A DNA stretch of 12,634 bases from Gammaproteobacteria bacterium (GTDB lineage Bacteria; Pseudomonadota; Gammaproteobacteria; Steroidobacterales; Rariloculaceae): NCBI GenBank assembly GCA_004357505.1, contig SMWC01000083.1:1-12634 (forward strand), given 5' to 3'. The notes under the pieces are model-generated. The model saw nothing but the letters and a program-made list of their open reading frames with translations. It made no database searches and was not told the DNA's origin. Positions 6,573 to 12,634 of this stretch are shown piece after piece (position 1 is the stretch's first letter; each line of letters opens with the position of its first letter). Position numbers and translations under genes: made by a program.

Positions 6573-7214
6573 ATGCGACACATCCTTGTTACCAATTCCA
6601 AGGGCGGGTGCGGCAAGAGCACTATAGCGACCAATCTTGCCGCGTATTACGCAGACGAAGGCTATGCGACCGTGCTGGCCGACTACGATCCGCAAGGCTC
6701 GGCGCTCAGTTGGCTGGATGAGCGTCCCGAGACCGCGGCACCGATCACGGGTCTTGCCGGATATGATGACGGTCTGCGGCACCTACCTCGAAACGCCGAC
6801 GTCCTGATCATCGACTCTGCGGCGGGGTCCCATGGCCCGGAGTTAACCGAACTGGTCAGGCATGCCGAAACCATTCTCGTACCCGTGCTGCCATCTCCGA
6901 TCGATATTAGAGCGGCCACCGATTTTATTGCGGAACTGTTAGACCGCGGCAAGGTTGCCAGGAGGCAGGCCAAGGTCGGTGTGGTCGCAAATCGTGTCAA
7001 GGAAAACACGCTGATTTTCGAAGAGCTCGATGAGTATCTCGAGAAGCTCAAGGTGCCCTATCTAGCAGCGCTGCGAGAGGCGCAAAACTATATCAGAGCG
7101 TACCAGCGCGGCCTTGGTATCCATGAACTGCCGCCTTATCTCGCCTGGCCCGACTGGGAACAATGGGACCCGATCATCGAGTGGCTCGATTCTAGGCGGT
7201 CTCGTCCTCGCTAG
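6573..7214 (+). CDS. ParA/MinD family ATPase (orphan, no parB partner)
   Basis: The 213-residue protein is a deviant Walker ATPase that should dimerise with ATP and probably bind DNA or membrane to position a cargo. Motifs are the Walker A KGGCGKST at 10-17 with signature Lys10 and Lys15, the A' region LADYDPQGSA at 35-44, and Walker B VLIIDSAAG at 77-85. There is no N-terminal helix-turn-helix and no C-terminal amphipathic helix that I can see, so it is the short ParA type. No parB gene or obvious parS site is in the window, which argues against chromosome partition. BcsQ, TadZ and McdA are known relatives that serve other cargo. It follows ubiD and the 43-residue ORF on the same strand, 23 nt after the latter's stop. 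Its 3' end overlaps hemY tail to tail. The cargo is unknown. Confidence 0.88.
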   Translation: MRHILVTNSKGGCGKSTIATNLAAYYADEGYATVLADYDPQGSALSWLDERPETAAPITGLAGYDDGLRHLPRNADVLIIDSAAGSHGPELTELVRHAETILVPVLPSPIDIRAATDFIAELLDRGKVARRQAKVGVVANRVKENTLIFEELDEYLEKLKVPYLAALREAQNYIRAYQRGLGIHELPPYLAWPDWEQWDPIIEWLDSRRSRPR

Positions 7215-8436
7215 AAGACTGATTTGCAGGCTCCTCGGCGGGCCGCGGCGCGTCCAATGCCGGCAACTCGTTAACGGCGCCTGTGACCAGGGCCAGACCG
7301 GAACGGAAAGCCAATGCGGCATCCTCATCTTCACCGAACTGTTTCAGGAGTCGGCCGTATAACGCGTAGGCATCCGTTCGCGGAGCCAGCGCCAGGCTCG
7401 ACTCCAAGTAGCTGCGCGCCTTGCCCCATAACTCCTCTGCCATACACAGCCGCGCCGCGGTCAGAAGCAACACCCCGTCCTCGGCATGGGACTTGAGCCA
7501 TTGCTCGGCGCGTTTTAACCGTTTGGCCGGCTCGCTCGTCTCGATCCGGCCATACGCGATAATCAGGTCCTCGTTCCAGTCCTTCTTCAGAGCGCTGCGT
7601 ATCTCGCGCTCTGCCTGATCACCGCGACCGAGCATACTCAGGCCTGTGGCATAAAGAGCGATCAACTGGGACGCGTCGCGTGTTTTAGCGGGCAACCGCG
7701 ACCACAACTCCTCCAGATCCTCGTAGGTCAGATCGGTACGAGCAGTGTAAACGGCGAGCGCTTCGGCTGTGAGTTGTTCGCGATCACCAGCCTTGAGCTT
7801 CGCTGCGCCCAGTCTCGGCAGTATCCCGATCAATCGGTCCCAGTCCTGCAACGCGCGGTGCGTTTTCGCGAGTAACGCGAGCGCAACCGGGTGATTCGGA
7901 TGCATCTCCTCAATGCGGTTCAACGTTGCCAATGCGCGTTCGTACTCGGCGTGCTCAAGCTGGAGTTCAGCCTGAGTCAACAGTATGGCGATCTCAGCGC
8001 CGGGCAATTCCTCGTACGCCAATTTGAGCCAATCGTCGCGCCGCTCGTTGCCTCCTTGCAGCTGCGCCGCGCGCGCAGCCATCAGATAGTTGATCAGCGG
8101 CGCATCGGTTCCCTTTAAGCCCTGGCTCAACAGACGCTCGCCTTTCGACCAATTGCCCTCGGCGATGTGGATCAGGCCGCGAGTCAGCTTGGCCCCGGAC
8201 CGCTTCAACTGCCCGTCGGCGAATGCCTTTCCCAAGCGGCGCGGTGCCCGCCACAGAGCGACCATCGCGCGAATCACTACATAACCGAGTGTCAACAGAA
8301 CGAGCAACGCCGGCACGGACATCTCGATCACGTACCCGGCGAAGTTGATCAGCACATAACCGCGGTCCCGGAGCAGAAAGTGAGCAGAAAAAGCGCCAAG
8401 GAAAACGGCCGCCAGCCCCAATAGTCCTGTTCGCAT
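7192..8436 (-). CDS. hemY: HemY-type inner-membrane tetratricopeptide protein
   Basis: This 414-residue protein belongs to the proteobacterial HemY family (E. coli 398), not to the protoporphyrinogen oxidase of the same name. Two hydrophobic segments lie at about residues 3-22 and 40-61, followed by APRRLGKAFADGQLKRS and a large domain of TPR-like helix pairs, for example EYERALATLNRIEEMHPNHP and AKARSYLESS-like repeats near the end. The tail is acidic. The family is tied to haem biosynthesis operons by gene order; its biochemical role is not settled. The ATG overlaps the hemX stop by one base (TGATG), so the two are translated together. Its last 23 bp overlap the ParA gene on the other strand, and I see no terminator between them. 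Confidence 0.92.
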   Translation of the reverse strand: MRTGLLGLAAVFLGAFSAHFLLRDRGYVLINFAGYVIEMSVPALLVLLTLGYVVIRAMVALWRAPRRLGKAFADGQLKRSGAKLTRGLIHIAEGNWSKGERLLSQGLKGTDAPLINYLMAARAAQLQGGNERRDDWLKLAYEELPGAEIAILLTQAELQLEHAEYERALATLNRIEEMHPNHPVALALLAKTHRALQDWDRLIGILPRLGAAKLKAGDREQLTAEALAVYTARTDLTYEDLEELWSRLPAKTRDASQLIALYATGLSMLGRGDQAEREIRSALKKDWNEDLIIAYGRIETSEPAKRLKRAEQWLKSHAEDGVLLLTAARLCMAEELWGKARSYLESSLALAPRTDAYALYGRLLKQFGEDEDAALAFRSGLALVTGAVNELPALDAPRPAEEPANQSSSEDETA

Positions 8437-9614
8437 CAGTTGTCTCTGTCGGCGAGGCTGCGTAGCAGGTTTAACGAGCCACTGATATCGGGGCGCGCTG
8501 GGGCGATATCGAGCGCGGCCATCTCCTCGAGCAACGCCATGGCGCTCGCCACGGCCGCATCCCCATTATCAAAGTGACGCGCCAATAGTTCCTTTGCGGC
8601 CATCAGACTTTGCCGGAAAACATCCGCCTGGCCGCTGACCAGACCGAGTCTCGCGACAACTAACTCCAACTCAAGCTGTTGGCGCACCAGCGTTTGTTCT
8701 TCGGTGGACAGCGACCGAACGATCGGTTCATCGCGGCGTTCGATGCTGACCATGGCCGCGACGGCGCCTTTGAGACTGAGCCAGATTCGAGCGAGTCCGG
8801 ACGGGGTTTCTGCTGGCGGCTCGCGCTCCGCTGCAAAATTACCGGGTGACGTAGACCGTATCGACAGCGTGCGGCCGCCGTCAGCGAGTCTAGTTAAGCT
8901 GTAGCTCAGGCCTTCGACGTCCGCCAGACGGATGGCACGCAGCGCCATGAGCTCCGCAGCAATGCGCTCACGTACGCTGCCGAGCGCCGGGTTCGAGAGC
9001 TCAAGCAACTTCTCGTCAGCAAACTCCAGCGCTCTCGTCGCGTTGTCCCAACGCCCCGCCAGCGTCAGCTCGGCGTTGGCAACCGTTAGATAGTATTCCG
9101 CCTCTATCCTGAGCCAGCGCCGGCGCGTATCTTCCGATACGCCTTGAGTGGCGTTCAGGCGATCCTCCAAATCGAGAAACCGGCCCAGCATCGCATCGAC
9201 GCGCTCGCCGAGATCGGTGGCGAATTCACGCGTTCTGAGGTTTTCTGCTGCAAGATCGGCCATCCGGTCCTCCAAGGCCCGCACGTCGGCACGCCCGGTT
9301 TGCAACGAAACCGACGTAGCGGAGTAGGCCTGATCGACGTCCGCATAGAACTGCCGGTATTGCCACCAGAGGAGGCCAACGGCTCCCGCGGCGAACAACG
9401 CGCAGGTTAGCGCCAGAACACCGGTGACATACGAACCGTTGCGCCGTCGTATCCTCGGCGACGAGCCTGGCGCGCGTTCAGTCTCTGGCGGCAGCTCGGG
9501 AGCTTCGGCCGCAGCGACTTCGGTGTCCTGTGGCTCGGCGTTGTCAGCCGCGCTGTCGCTATCGTCTGCTACCGGTTGCCCACCGTTTTTTTCAGACGTG
9601 TCTTGTTGACTCAT
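8436..9614 (-). CDS. hemX: HemX-type membrane protein
   Basis: From the ATG at 9614 the protein has 392 residues. The layout is an acidic, low-complexity cytoplasmic N-terminus (about 1-50), a basic RIRRR stretch, one membrane segment at about 63-84, a coiled-coil region at about 90-150, and a C-terminal domain that begins RRRWLRIEAEYYLTVANAEL, which is the HemX signature block. E. coli HemX was long described as a uroporphyrinogen methyltransferase, but this family lacks a methyltransferase fold; its role is unclear. The frame is open to a TTG at 9689 that overlaps the algR stop and follows AAGGGGG, so an N-terminal extension of 25 residues is possible. The ATG gives the usual Met-polar start. 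hemC and hemD do not lie upstream as would be expected. Confidence 0.92.
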   Translation of the reverse strand: MSQQDTSEKNGGQPVADDSDSAADNAEPQDTEVAAAEAPELPPETERAPGSSPRIRRRNGSYVTGVLALTCALFAAGAVGLLWWQYRQFYADVDQAYSATSVSLQTGRADVRALEDRMADLAAENLRTREFATDLGERVDAMLGRFLDLEDRLNATQGVSEDTRRRWLRIEAEYYLTVANAELTLAGRWDNATRALEFADEKLLELSNPALGSVRERIAAELMALRAIRLADVEGLSYSLTRLADGGRTLSIRSTSPGNFAAEREPPAETPSGLARIWLSLKGAVAAMVSIERRDEPIVRSLSTEEQTLVRQQLELELVVARLGLVSGQADVFRQSLMAAKELLARHFDNGDAAVASAMALLEEMAALDIAPARPDISGSLNLLRSLADRDN

Positions 9615-9685
9615 GAATCTACCGTACGGGCCTAGAAGGAACCCCTTTTTACCACACGATTCGACTCTTAAGCTAAGCTGACGGG

Positions 9686-10435
9686 TCAACGCCCCCTTAA
9701 AAGACGCTTGAGGTTACCCACTTGGCGCCTGCCGACGGGCAGCGGCTCTTCGCGGCCCCTGATGCGCACAAAATGTCTGCCAGCTCGCTCCTTTTCGACC
9801 GCTTCGAGGTACCTGACAGACACCAAGATGCTACGGTGAATCCGCAAGAACTCCGCCGAGAATTCCTCGGTAAGCTCTGTCAGCGACTCGTCGATCAAGT
9901 CTTCGCCGCCGGTATGGTAGACGCTGACATACTTCTGATCGGCACGAAAAAATTGAACGTCCTTGACAGGAATCAGCCTGAGCGAATCCCGTACGCGTAC
10001 CGCAATGTGCTGCCGTTGCGCGGACTCCGGGTCACTGGCGGCGACCAGTTTGAGTTGCGTCGCAGTCAGTCTAGCGGCCTGGTGCAGCGCTTTGTCGAGC
10101 CGCTCCTTGCGGATGGGCTTCAATAGATACCCAACCGCCTGGGTATCGAAGGCTTCCATCGCGTACTCATCATAGGCGGTCGTGAAGACGACAGCCGGCG
10201 CCTCCGATAGCGTCGACAGGTGGCGCGCGGCTTCGATTCCGCTCATGCCCGGCATCCGTATATCGAGCAACACGACAGACGGCGCAAGTTCGTTTACGAG
10301 GTCGAGCGCTTCCAGCCCCGTGCCGCACAACCCGACTACCTTGCAGCGCGGAATTTCGCCGACGAGACGTTCAAGCCGTTCACGCGCGTGCGACTCATCA
10401 TCAACGATTAGCACATTGAGTTCGGACCGATTCAT
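9686..10435 (-). CDS. algR: LytTR response regulator of the AlgR type
   Basis: The 249-residue protein has an N-terminal receiver domain and a C-terminal LytTR DNA-binding domain. The receiver shows the acidic pair Asp12-Asp13, phosphoacceptor Asp58 in VVLLDIRMPG, Thr85 in FTTAYDEYA and Lys106 in YLLKPI. The LytTR part (about 143-246) holds SLRLIPVKDVQFFRADQKYV, EFLRIHRSILVSVRYLEAVE and LPVGRRQVGNLKRLL. P. aeruginosa AlgR (248 residues) has the same architecture and controls alginate, twitching motility and other traits; targets here cannot be read from sequence. The ATG overlaps the stop of the kinase gene by 4 nt (ATGA), as expected for a coupled two-component pair. Downstream, hemX replaces the usual hemC. 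Confidence 0.94.
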   Translation of the reverse strand: MNRSELNVLIVDDESHARERLERLVGEIPRCKVVGLCGTGLEALDLVNELAPSVVLLDIRMPGMSGIEAARHLSTLSEAPAVVFTTAYDEYAMEAFDTQAVGYLLKPIRKERLDKALHQAARLTATQLKLVAASDPESAQRQHIAVRVRDSLRLIPVKDVQFFRADQKYVSVYHTGGEDLIDESLTELTEEFSAEFLRIHRSILVSVRYLEAVEKERAGRHFVRIRGREEPLPVGRRQVGNLKRLLRGR

Positions 10436-11520
10436 TCCTCGTACGGGAACCTGAGCGTTACGGTATAGCTTCCCTCCTCCTCGGTTACATCTACGCGGCC
10501 GCGCTCACCATAAGCGAGGCTCAACCGCTCACGAATATTTTCGAGCGCCAGCCGATTGCCGGGCCGGATAAACCGCCCAGTCATCTCCGTGACAGGATTC
10601 GTTACGGTGATCACGATATCGTCGTCGCTCAACTCACCTGTGATCCACACGGTACCGCCACCGTCCAGTGGTTCGATACCGTGATGGATCGCGTTTTCCA
10701 ACAGCGGTTGAATGGTAAGACTCGGCACGATGCCAAGCGTCAGCGCATCTGCCATCTGCCACTGAATCGTCAAGCGGTCGCCTAGTCTCAGCTTCTCGAT
10801 TCGCAGATAGGTTCTACATAGCTCCTGCTCTTCGCTCATGCGAGACGGCTCTACCGAATCCCTCATCGTCGCCCGAAACAAATCCGCAAGATCAGCGACG
10901 GCTTCCTCTGCTCGGCTAGGATCGGTGCGCGTCAGTGACGCGATCGTGTTCATGGTGTTGAAGAAAAAGTGTGGCCGGATACGGGCCTGCAGCGCGTTGA
11001 TTCTAGCGCGAGCCTCGGCGCGAACATGCAGACTCCATTGATGCGCGACGAAAAAATAACGCAATAACATTATCGAGACGATGGCTGAAATTCCCACATT
11101 GCGGAGCAGGAATGTCCAGTGGGAGTCGGGGAAGAAACTAACAATGACGCCGCGCTCGGTTAAGCTGCGGCCGAGCAGGAATACGACCTCCGATACGATG
11201 ACGACATTAACCGTCAATAACGAAAACGCTGTTAGGGCGGCGACCGGTACCGATAGCTTGGCGAGCCAGCGGCGGCTGTAGCACAACGCAGCAGCGGCGG
11301 TAAGCCCGAGCCATTGCATAAATAGCGAAATGCGCGCCAGCTCGGTTAGGAAGACGGTGCCGCTCGGCCGCGCCAACGCAAGTGTCAGCGCCAGGAGCTC
11401 GAGAGCCAGTACGATCGAAAGCACCATTCGCGCGGCACAAAAGTCCGGCAAGAAGAAATCGTCCTGAGGCGCTGGATCGAACGCGATCCGCCGCGAAGAT
11501 GTTGTGGCCCGAGTATTCAT
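10432..11520 (-). CDS. algZ: Sensor histidine kinase of the AlgZ/LytS type
   Basis: From the ATG at 11520 the protein has 362 residues (P. aeruginosa AlgZ, also called FimS, about 358). It begins with a short cytoplasmic part leading to DDFFLPDFCA, then about four hydrophobic segments (roughly 31-50, 58-80, 90-116 and 142-158). The His_kinase domain has the phosphoacceptor His184 in ALQARIRPHFFFNTMNTIAS, the N-box LLENAIHHGIEP with Asn276, and a GNRLALENIRERL glycine-box region, in place of the standard HATPase motifs. AlgZ-type kinases have RPHFLFN; here Leu is Phe, a mild change. The frame is open to 11649, with ATGs at 11634 and 11607 that would overlap the DUF4124 gene; length and the family N-terminus favour 11520. 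It is the cognate kinase of the adjacent algR. Confidence 0.93.
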   Translation of the reverse strand: MNTRATTSSRRIAFDPAPQDDFFLPDFCAARMVLSIVLALELLALTLALARPSGTVFLTELARISLFMQWLGLTAAAALCYSRRWLAKLSVPVAALTAFSLLTVNVVIVSEVVFLLGRSLTERGVIVSFFPDSHWTFLLRNVGISAIVSIMLLRYFFVAHQWSLHVRAEARARINALQARIRPHFFFNTMNTIASLTRTDPSRAEEAVADLADLFRATMRDSVEPSRMSEEQELCRTYLRIEKLRLGDRLTIQWQMADALTLGIVPSLTIQPLLENAIHHGIEPLDGGGTVWITGELSDDDIVITVTNPVTEMTGRFIRPGNRLALENIRERLSLAYGERGRVDVTEEEGSYTVTLRFPYEE

Positions 11521-11584
11521 GCTCGTGCCGGGGCGGCGCCGGTCTAGGCTTTCACCTGCGCCTATCTCGCCGGTGTCATTCAGC

Positions 11585-12031
11585 TTAATCGCACCACTTT
11601 TCGACATCGGCTGTGGCTTCAGCGCGGGTCGCATCGAATTCCGCGTCATTCAAATACTCCCGCCCACCGTCATCGGTGTTCCTGTAGATCCGGTGCGCGA
11701 TGCTATAACGCTCCTGGCGATCCCGTGCGATACCACAATTCTCTGTGCGCCTCGCGGCAAGCTCCTCAGCGGTCGGACCGGCATTCACGCTGGCATCGAT
11801 TTCGCCTTCCTCGCCGGTCACGCCGTTTTCAGCCGGCGCGTTGTCGGCAGTTGCCACACTGGCAGCAGCCGGGGTCGCTACGGAAGTACTGATGAAGATT
11901 ATTTCTGCGCCCGGAGAGTCCGGGCGGTCGCTGTAGGTCACATTTCCGTCCGCGTCAACAATACGGAAGACCTGCGCTCCCAATACGGAGCCAGCCGATA
12001 ACAGCAACAGACAAATCCAGTCGGAACGCAT
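11585..12031 (-). CDS. Secreted DUF4124 domain protein
   Basis: From the ATG at 12031 the product has 148 residues. It starts with a signal peptide (MRSD, hydrophobic WICLLLLSAGSVLG, likely cut after GA at about residue 19). The DUF4124 motif follows as VFRIVDADGNVTYSDRPDSP. A long Ala/Thr/Glu-rich linker (about 50-90) leads to a C-terminal helix-rich part with NCGIARDRQERY, DGGREYLNDAEFDATRAEA and a final EKWCD. Two cysteines, Cys99 and Cys147, frame this part and could form a disulfide in the periplasm. The function is unknown. The gene lies 64 nt upstream of algZ on the same strand, probably in one transcript. The frame is open to 12091, but the ATG at 12031 is preferred because it begins with a canonical signal peptide. 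Confidence 0.9.
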   Translation of the reverse strand: MRSDWICLLLLSAGSVLGAQVFRIVDADGNVTYSDRPDSPGAEIIFISTSVATPAAASVATADNAPAENGVTGEEGEIDASVNAGPTAEELAARRTENCGIARDRQERYSIAHRIYRNTDDGGREYLNDAEFDATRAEATADVEKWCD

Positions 12032-12140
12032 GATGACCACTGTCCTAAGGGACGTGCCGGCCAGTTTAGCATCGGCTATCAAGCGCCTCATGTGACTGAG
12101 TTCGCCCTTTTCTAACCTCCTGAAGCCAAGATTAAGTTAA

Positions 12141-12169
12141 ATCATAGCCGTGCCTTATTACGCTATCAT
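12141..12169. promoter_or_regulatory. Possible divergent promoter region, DUF4124 gene / ubiK
   Basis: In the 203-bp divergent gap (12032-12234) two near-consensus -10 boxes face opposite ways. On the plus strand TATCAT at 12164-12169 (five of six) would serve ubiK, but its -35 position (ATCATA) is poor. On the minus strand TATGAT (12146-12141, five of six) has ATGATA (12169-12164, four of six to TTGACA) at exactly 17 nt and would serve the DUF4124-algZR-hemXY run. If both were used they would overlap and exclude each other. I see no intrinsic terminator or other structure in this gap. This is a visual consensus match only. Confidence 0.25.
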
Positions 12170-12234
12170 CAGATCTGTTTCTAGCGCGGATCGCAGGAAT
12201 TACGCCTCGCCGTAGCCACCCAAAGGGTATTGAA

Positions 12235-12492
12235 ATGGCCGACAGCTCCAACCGTCTCAACTTGGACGATCTAGCCGCGCGGCTGGCGGAAGCCGTGCCG
12301 CAGAATCTCAAAGTGATAGGTGAGGATCTGCAGCGCAACTTCAAGTCGCTGTTGCAGACGGGGCTGGAGAGGATGGATCTGGTGACCCGTGAGGAATTCG
12401 ACGTACACGTCGCGGTGTTGGCACGCACACGCGAGAAACTGGAGGCGCTGGAAGCCCGGCTTGCGGACCTTCAGGAGTCCGCCGCCGACTAG
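12235..12492 (+). CDS. ubiK: Ubiquinone biosynthesis accessory factor UbiK (YqiC/BMFP family)
   Basis: The 85-residue protein matches the family formerly called YqiC or BMFP. UbiK works with UbiJ in the soluble complex that carries out late steps of aerobic ubiquinone synthesis, and also associates with membranes. Visible blocks are LAARLAEAVPQNLKVIGEDL in the N-terminal half and LERMDLVTREEFDVHVAVLARTREKLEALEARLADL, where TREEFDV and the trailing coiled coil (about 62-82) are diagnostic. The ATG at 12235 follows AAAGGG (12222-12227) by 7 nt, a good ribosome binding site. Length is close to E. coli (about 80-96 depending on the start). It is divergent from the DUF4124 gene and 40 nt upstream of the comM-type gene. 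Confidence 0.93.
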   Translation: MADSSNRLNLDDLAARLAEAVPQNLKVIGEDLQRNFKSLLQTGLERMDLVTREEFDVHVAVLARTREKLEALEARLADLQESAAD

Positions 12493-12496
12493 CAGG

Positions 12497-12517
12497 CTGC
12501 CGAAAAAACTTCGACAG
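12497..12517. repeat. Imperfect hairpin between ubiK and the comM-type gene
   Basis: CTGCCGAA (12497-12504) pairs with TTCGACAG (12510-12517) in seven of eight positions around a 5-base A-rich loop. It begins five bases after the ubiK stop. No T-run follows on the plus strand, so it is not a standard terminator. It could stabilise the ubiK 3' end or be incidental. Confidence 0.3.
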
Positions 12518-12532
12518 GGCTCTCCCTAAGCC

Positions 12533-12634
12533 ATGGCGCTCGCCCGCCTGACCAGCCGCGGCCAGCGAGGCATGGATGCCTATGAAGTAACCGTCGAAGT
12601 CCATTTGAGCGGCGGCTTGCCGAGCTTCACGATC
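12533..12634 (+). CDS. comM: ComM/YifB-type Mg-chelatase-like AAA+ protein (5' end only)
   Basis: The frame starts at ATG 12533 and runs 34 codons to the window edge. The peptide MALARLTSRGQRGMDAYEVT is followed by VEVHLSGGLPSFTI, which is the N-terminal beginning of the YifB/ComM family. In naturally transformable bacteria ComM is a hexameric helicase that promotes branch migration during integration of incoming DNA; the family also occurs in bacteria not known to be competent. The AAA+ motifs lie outside the window, so intactness cannot be judged. The ribosome binding site is weak. A ubiK-near-comM arrangement is also known from Pseudomonas. Confidence 0.85.
   Translation, partial: MALARLTSRGQRGMDAYEVTVEVHLSGGLPSFTI

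Noticed and set aside
6455..6721. An 88-codon plus-strand frame running from the ubiD-ParA gap into the ParA gene
   Set aside because: Most of it lies out of frame inside the intact ParA ATPase and becomes Arg-rich; the 43-codon frame at 6418 fits the gap better.
1..12634. CRISPR array, tRNA, rRNA, prophage, defence or biosynthetic cluster
   Set aside because: No regularly spaced repeats, tRNA-like folds or relevant genes seen; xerC is the housekeeping recombinase in its usual operon and not a mobile-element integrase.

Overview
The window reads as chromosomal housekeeping DNA from a non-enteric gammaproteobacterium. The support is protein content (HslVU, XerC, DapF, UbiD, UbiK, AlgZ/AlgR, HemX/HemY, a ComM-type protein) and gene order: dapF-DUF484-xerC-hslV-hslU-DUF971 and algZ-algR-hemX-hemY are arrangements of that class. 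The DNA is moderately GC-rich. I cannot name a genus. I see no IS element, phage gene, tRNA, rRNA or CRISPR array. Coding density is high: the longest stretch without a gene is about 200 bp (12032-12234), followed by 184 bp (4760-4943).

Layout. (1) 1-4759, minus strand: one apparent operon, read dapF, DUF484 gene, xerC, hslV, hslU, DUF971 gene (cut by the window edge). It joins diaminopimelate epimerisation for lysine and cell wall, chromosome dimer resolution, and the HslUV heat-shock protease. Junctions are tight (20-nt overlap, 4-nt gap, 38-nt gap, 111-nt gap, stop directly followed by start). (2) 4944-7214, plus strand: ubiD (ubiquinone decarboxylase), an overlapping 43-codon small ORF, and an orphan ParA-type ATPase. 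(3) 12031-7192, minus strand: a secreted DUF4124 protein, sensor kinase algZ, LytTR regulator algR, then membrane proteins hemX and hemY. This run converges on and overlaps the ParA gene by 23 bp. (4) 12235-12634, plus strand: ubiK, a ubiquinone-biosynthesis accessory factor, and the start of a ComM/YifB-type AAA+ gene.

Most notable points. Both intergenic gaps in the hslVU part of the operon can fold in the mRNA so that the 3' arm of a stem lies right beside the next start codon. Before hslU there is a 15-bp stem (12 bp perfect, plus one G-U wobble and two more pairs). Before hslV there is a compact two-part hairpin that begins right after the xerC stop. HslVU is a heat-shock protease, so these are candidates for RNA-level control, either thermometer-like or by translational coupling. 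Second, hemC and hemD, which lie between algR and hemX in the familiar Pseudomonas-type arrangement, are absent here; only 71 nt separate algR from the hemX start. Third, a small basic-tailed ORF sits between ubiD and the orphan ParA and could be its partner. Beyond these I do not see an evident new multi-gene system.
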